A stretch of DNA of 64,000 nt from Paenibacillus sp. FSL W8-0426. GTDB lineage: Bacteria > Bacillota > Bacilli > Paenibacillales > Paenibacillaceae. Shown one piece after another: positions 62,536 through 64,000 of the stretch. Within the stretch, counting starts at the first letter, position 1. Each line of letters opens with the position of its first letter. A program made the translations under genes and the position numbers. Location of the stretch: NCBI RefSeq assembly GCF_037969725.1, contig NZ_CP150203.1, forward strand, positions 6,687,501 through 6,751,500. The letters are read 5' to 3'. The notes under the pieces are model-generated. The model was not told the origin of the DNA, did no database searches, and saw only the letters and a list, made by a program, of their open reading frames with translations.

Positions 62536-63096
62536 TTATTTGTTGATGGTGATCAGACCGCCTGTTTGAACATGACGGACATGCTTCAGATGGCTTGCAT
62601 AGGCGATTTGGCTTTCCTCGATCTGTTCGTCTGAAATGTGGTTGGCATTATGCACAGCAAAAGGCGGCAAATAATGTGCGCTCACATAGTTGGCCAGCGC
62701 CTCCATCGGCTTCGCGATATCGCGAATGGTGAACAGATTGTATCCTCCAGGCTGATATGAAGCCGCTGTGCCCGCCGTCGAGATGGCGATGCCGATTTCC
62801 TTGCCTTTCAAATGTTCTCCCTCCGGGCCAAAAGCCCACCCGTATGCCAGCACTTCGTCGAACCATTGCTTCAGCAACGGTGGCGTGCTGTACCAAAACA
62901 ACGGGTATTGGAAAATGATCCGGTCATGGCTGTCCAGCAGTTCCTGCTCACGTTCCACATTAATCTTTCCATCGGGATAAGCTGCATACAGATCGTGTAC
63001 GACAATGTCCGTTTCTTTTTGTATGGCTTCAACCAAGGCGCGGTTGACGCGGGAATGCTCTAAGTTCGGATGGGCAACGACAATCAAGGTGTTCAT
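62536..63096 (-). CDS. NAD(P)H oxidoreductase, flavodoxin-like fold (KefF/MdaB type)
   Basis: FMN/FAD-binding quinone reductase-like protein of 186 aa. Seen: VVAHPNLEHSRVNRAL (flavin phosphate loop), DRIIFQYPLFWYSTPPLLKQWFDEVL and GWAFGPEGEHLKGKEIGIAISTAG, the standard motifs of the Flavodoxin_2 family. Likely reduces quinones or electrophiles by two electrons. A perfect palindrome (63123-63136) stands in front of its SD, and the TetR gene lies upstream. Confidence 0.92.
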   Translation of the reverse strand: MNTLIVVAHPNLEHSRVNRALVEAIQKETDIVVHDLYAAYPDGKINVEREQELLDSHDRIIFQYPLFWYSTPPLLKQWFDEVLAYGWAFGPEGEHLKGKEIGIAISTAGTAASYQPGGYNLFTIRDIAKPMEALANYVSAHYLPPFAVHNANHISDEQIEESQIAYASHLKHVRHVQTGGLITINK

Positions 63097-63122
63097 GGTT
63101 ATCTCTCCTTCACATTTTATTG

Positions 63123-63136
63123 AGAATGATCATTCT
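63123..63136. promoter_or_regulatory. Palindromic operator candidate before oxidoreductase gene
   Basis: AGAATGATCATTCT, a perfect 14-bp palindrome 26 nt before the oxidoreductase start. It shares GATC(A/G)TTCTAAT with the site upstream of the tetR gene, so both are likely TetR targets. Confidence 0.6.
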
Positions 63137-63164
63137 AATTAGGCGAAAAAAAATTGGTCTCTGC

Positions 63165-63743
63165 TTATTTCTCTAAAATTCGCATAGCCTGATTGGCAAT
63201 CCGCTCAATCTTTTCCTTGGAAACCGAGGTCCGAACCATCACCCGAATGCCGGTCATGGCATTGTGCAACGATTCAGCGAGTTCCTTTGCTTCATAATCC
63301 GTGGTGAATTCGCCGTTTTGCTGGCCCCATGATACGATTTCGGTGAGCAGCCCTTCCGACTTTTCGAATGCGCACACCGCTTTGGCATCCACTTCGCCAT
63401 CCCGCATCGCCAGCTCTGCCGCAGAATTCACGATCATGCAGCCTGGCGGGACGTCTTCTTCGCCGTAAATCATGAATTCAAACACGAACCGAACCGCTTC
63501 CTTCGCCGTCTTCGACCGCTTTACCCCAGCCGTTAATCTGGCGCTAATCCGCTCGTCGAATCGATCGATGGCTCTCAGGAACAACGTGTGTTTGTCCGTA
63601 AACGTGTCGTATAGGCTCCTGCGGTGAATGCCCATATGTTCGACGAGATCGTTCATTGACGTTTTCTCGTACCCTTGTTCCCAGAAAAGCTTCATGGCCT
63701 TATCCAATACGGCTTGCTCTTCGAACTCTTTGCTTCTGGCCAT
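63165..63743 (-). CDS. TetR family regulator
   Basis: Repressor of 192 aa. N-terminal TetR helix-turn-helix (about 10-55: AMKLFWEQGYEKTSMNDLVEHMGIHRRSLYDTFTDKHTLF) and an AcrR/YcdC-like ligand domain with PPGCMIVNSAAEL. It probably controls the oxidoreductase and SDR genes downstream and itself. Start: ATG GCC at 63743, 7 nt after GGAGGG. Confidence 0.92.
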   Translation of the reverse strand: MARSKEFEEQAVLDKAMKLFWEQGYEKTSMNDLVEHMGIHRRSLYDTFTDKHTLFLRAIDRFDERISARLTAGVKRSKTAKEAVRFVFEFMIYGEEDVPPGCMIVNSAAELAMRDGEVDAKAVCAFEKSEGLLTEIVSWGQQNGEFTTDYEAKELAESLHNAMTGIRVMVRTSVSKEKIERIANQAMRILEK

Positions 63744-63780
63744 TTCATTTCCCTCCAGTGATCTCATCTTAGCATATTGG

Positions 63781-63816
63781 GAACGACCAGTAAAGAATTA
63801 TTTTTACTGATCGTTC
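63781..63816. promoter_or_regulatory. Inverted repeat upstream of tetR gene
   Basis: GAACGACCAGTAAA (63781-63794) and TTTACTGATCGTTC (63803-63816), 13 of 14 positions complementary with an 8-nt spacer. Likely autoregulatory operator. Confidence 0.6.
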
Positions 63817-64000
63817 TAATATTGCACTCTAGCCGTTGGTGTCAGACTTTTACGTCTATATACGCCACACTAATTAATCACACAAGGCCACTGCGAGTGC
63901 AGTACCATCTTCCGATCGCTGTTATCTCCAGATTGGTTCTGCCTCTCCGTTAACGTGTGTTTTTTTGCAATTTATATAGCTTCGGCAAAACGGTGAGCAG

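Noticed and set aside
1..64000. CRISPR arrays, tRNA or rRNA genes, intact insertion sequences
   Set aside because: No regularly spaced repeats, no cloverleaf or rRNA-like sequence, and no transposase motifs were found by eye.

Overview
The window reads as chromosome of a Paenibacillus-type, spore-forming Firmicute. The evidence is a bacillibactin cluster in the same order as in Bacillus, a Spo0E-like phosphatase, an RNPP-type receptor and peptide pair like those of Paenibacillus polymyxa, a protein with three SLH domains, secreted proteins with copper-amine-oxidase-N stalk domains, GGAGG-type ribosome binding sites, and many short hairpin terminators. No rRNA, tRNA, CRISPR array, prophage or intact insertion sequence was found.

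Positions 1-10890 form an iron-acquisition block, all on the minus strand: besA, dhbA, dhbC, dhbE, dhbB and dhbF (cut by the window edge), then a lipoprotein siderophore-binding protein and a Btr-like AraC regulator. Three Fur boxes lie in front of besA, the binding protein and the regulator. No permease or siderophore ATPase gene is present here. Positions 11184-16328 carry a MerR/SDR pair, a long spacer with a decayed gene, and a MocR regulator, D-Ala-D-Ala ligase and acetyltransferase run.

Positions 16394-31768 are ordinary accessory genes: a double-GNAT/pentapeptide protein with a possible attenuator, a stalk-domain lipoprotein, a TerF-like vWA protein, a luciferase-like oxidoreductase, YjdM, a VanZ/RDD membrane protein, a carboxylesterase, a parS-like site, a CdsA-like membrane protein, a LysM protein, Ada and a PEP-mutase-like enzyme. 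Positions 31905-35940 hold a YtrA-type GntR/ABC operon, a Spo0E-like gene, and the receptor and peptide pair with a canonical promoter.

Positions 36125-51980 hold an aldo-keto reductase and then surface and carbohydrate genes: LRR protein, GH30, a very large hybrid sensor kinase, GH43-CBM32-CBM42, a CAP protein and a C-type-lectin SLH protein. Catabolite-repression-type cre sites accompany both glycosidases. Positions 52352-63830 hold a tandem GNAT with an erm-like leader peptide, a WYL regulator divergent from a DHFR-like gene, secreted and SGNH proteins, a GHKL kinase without a regulator, a DUF2252 protein, and a TetR/quinone-reductase/SDR run.

The most interesting signals are the overlapping receptor and pro-peptide pair (34304-35943), two candidate translation-dependent attenuators in front of acetyltransferases (17845-18060 and 52352-52500), the parS-like 16-mer, and the EPN-type lectin domain on an S-layer-type protein.
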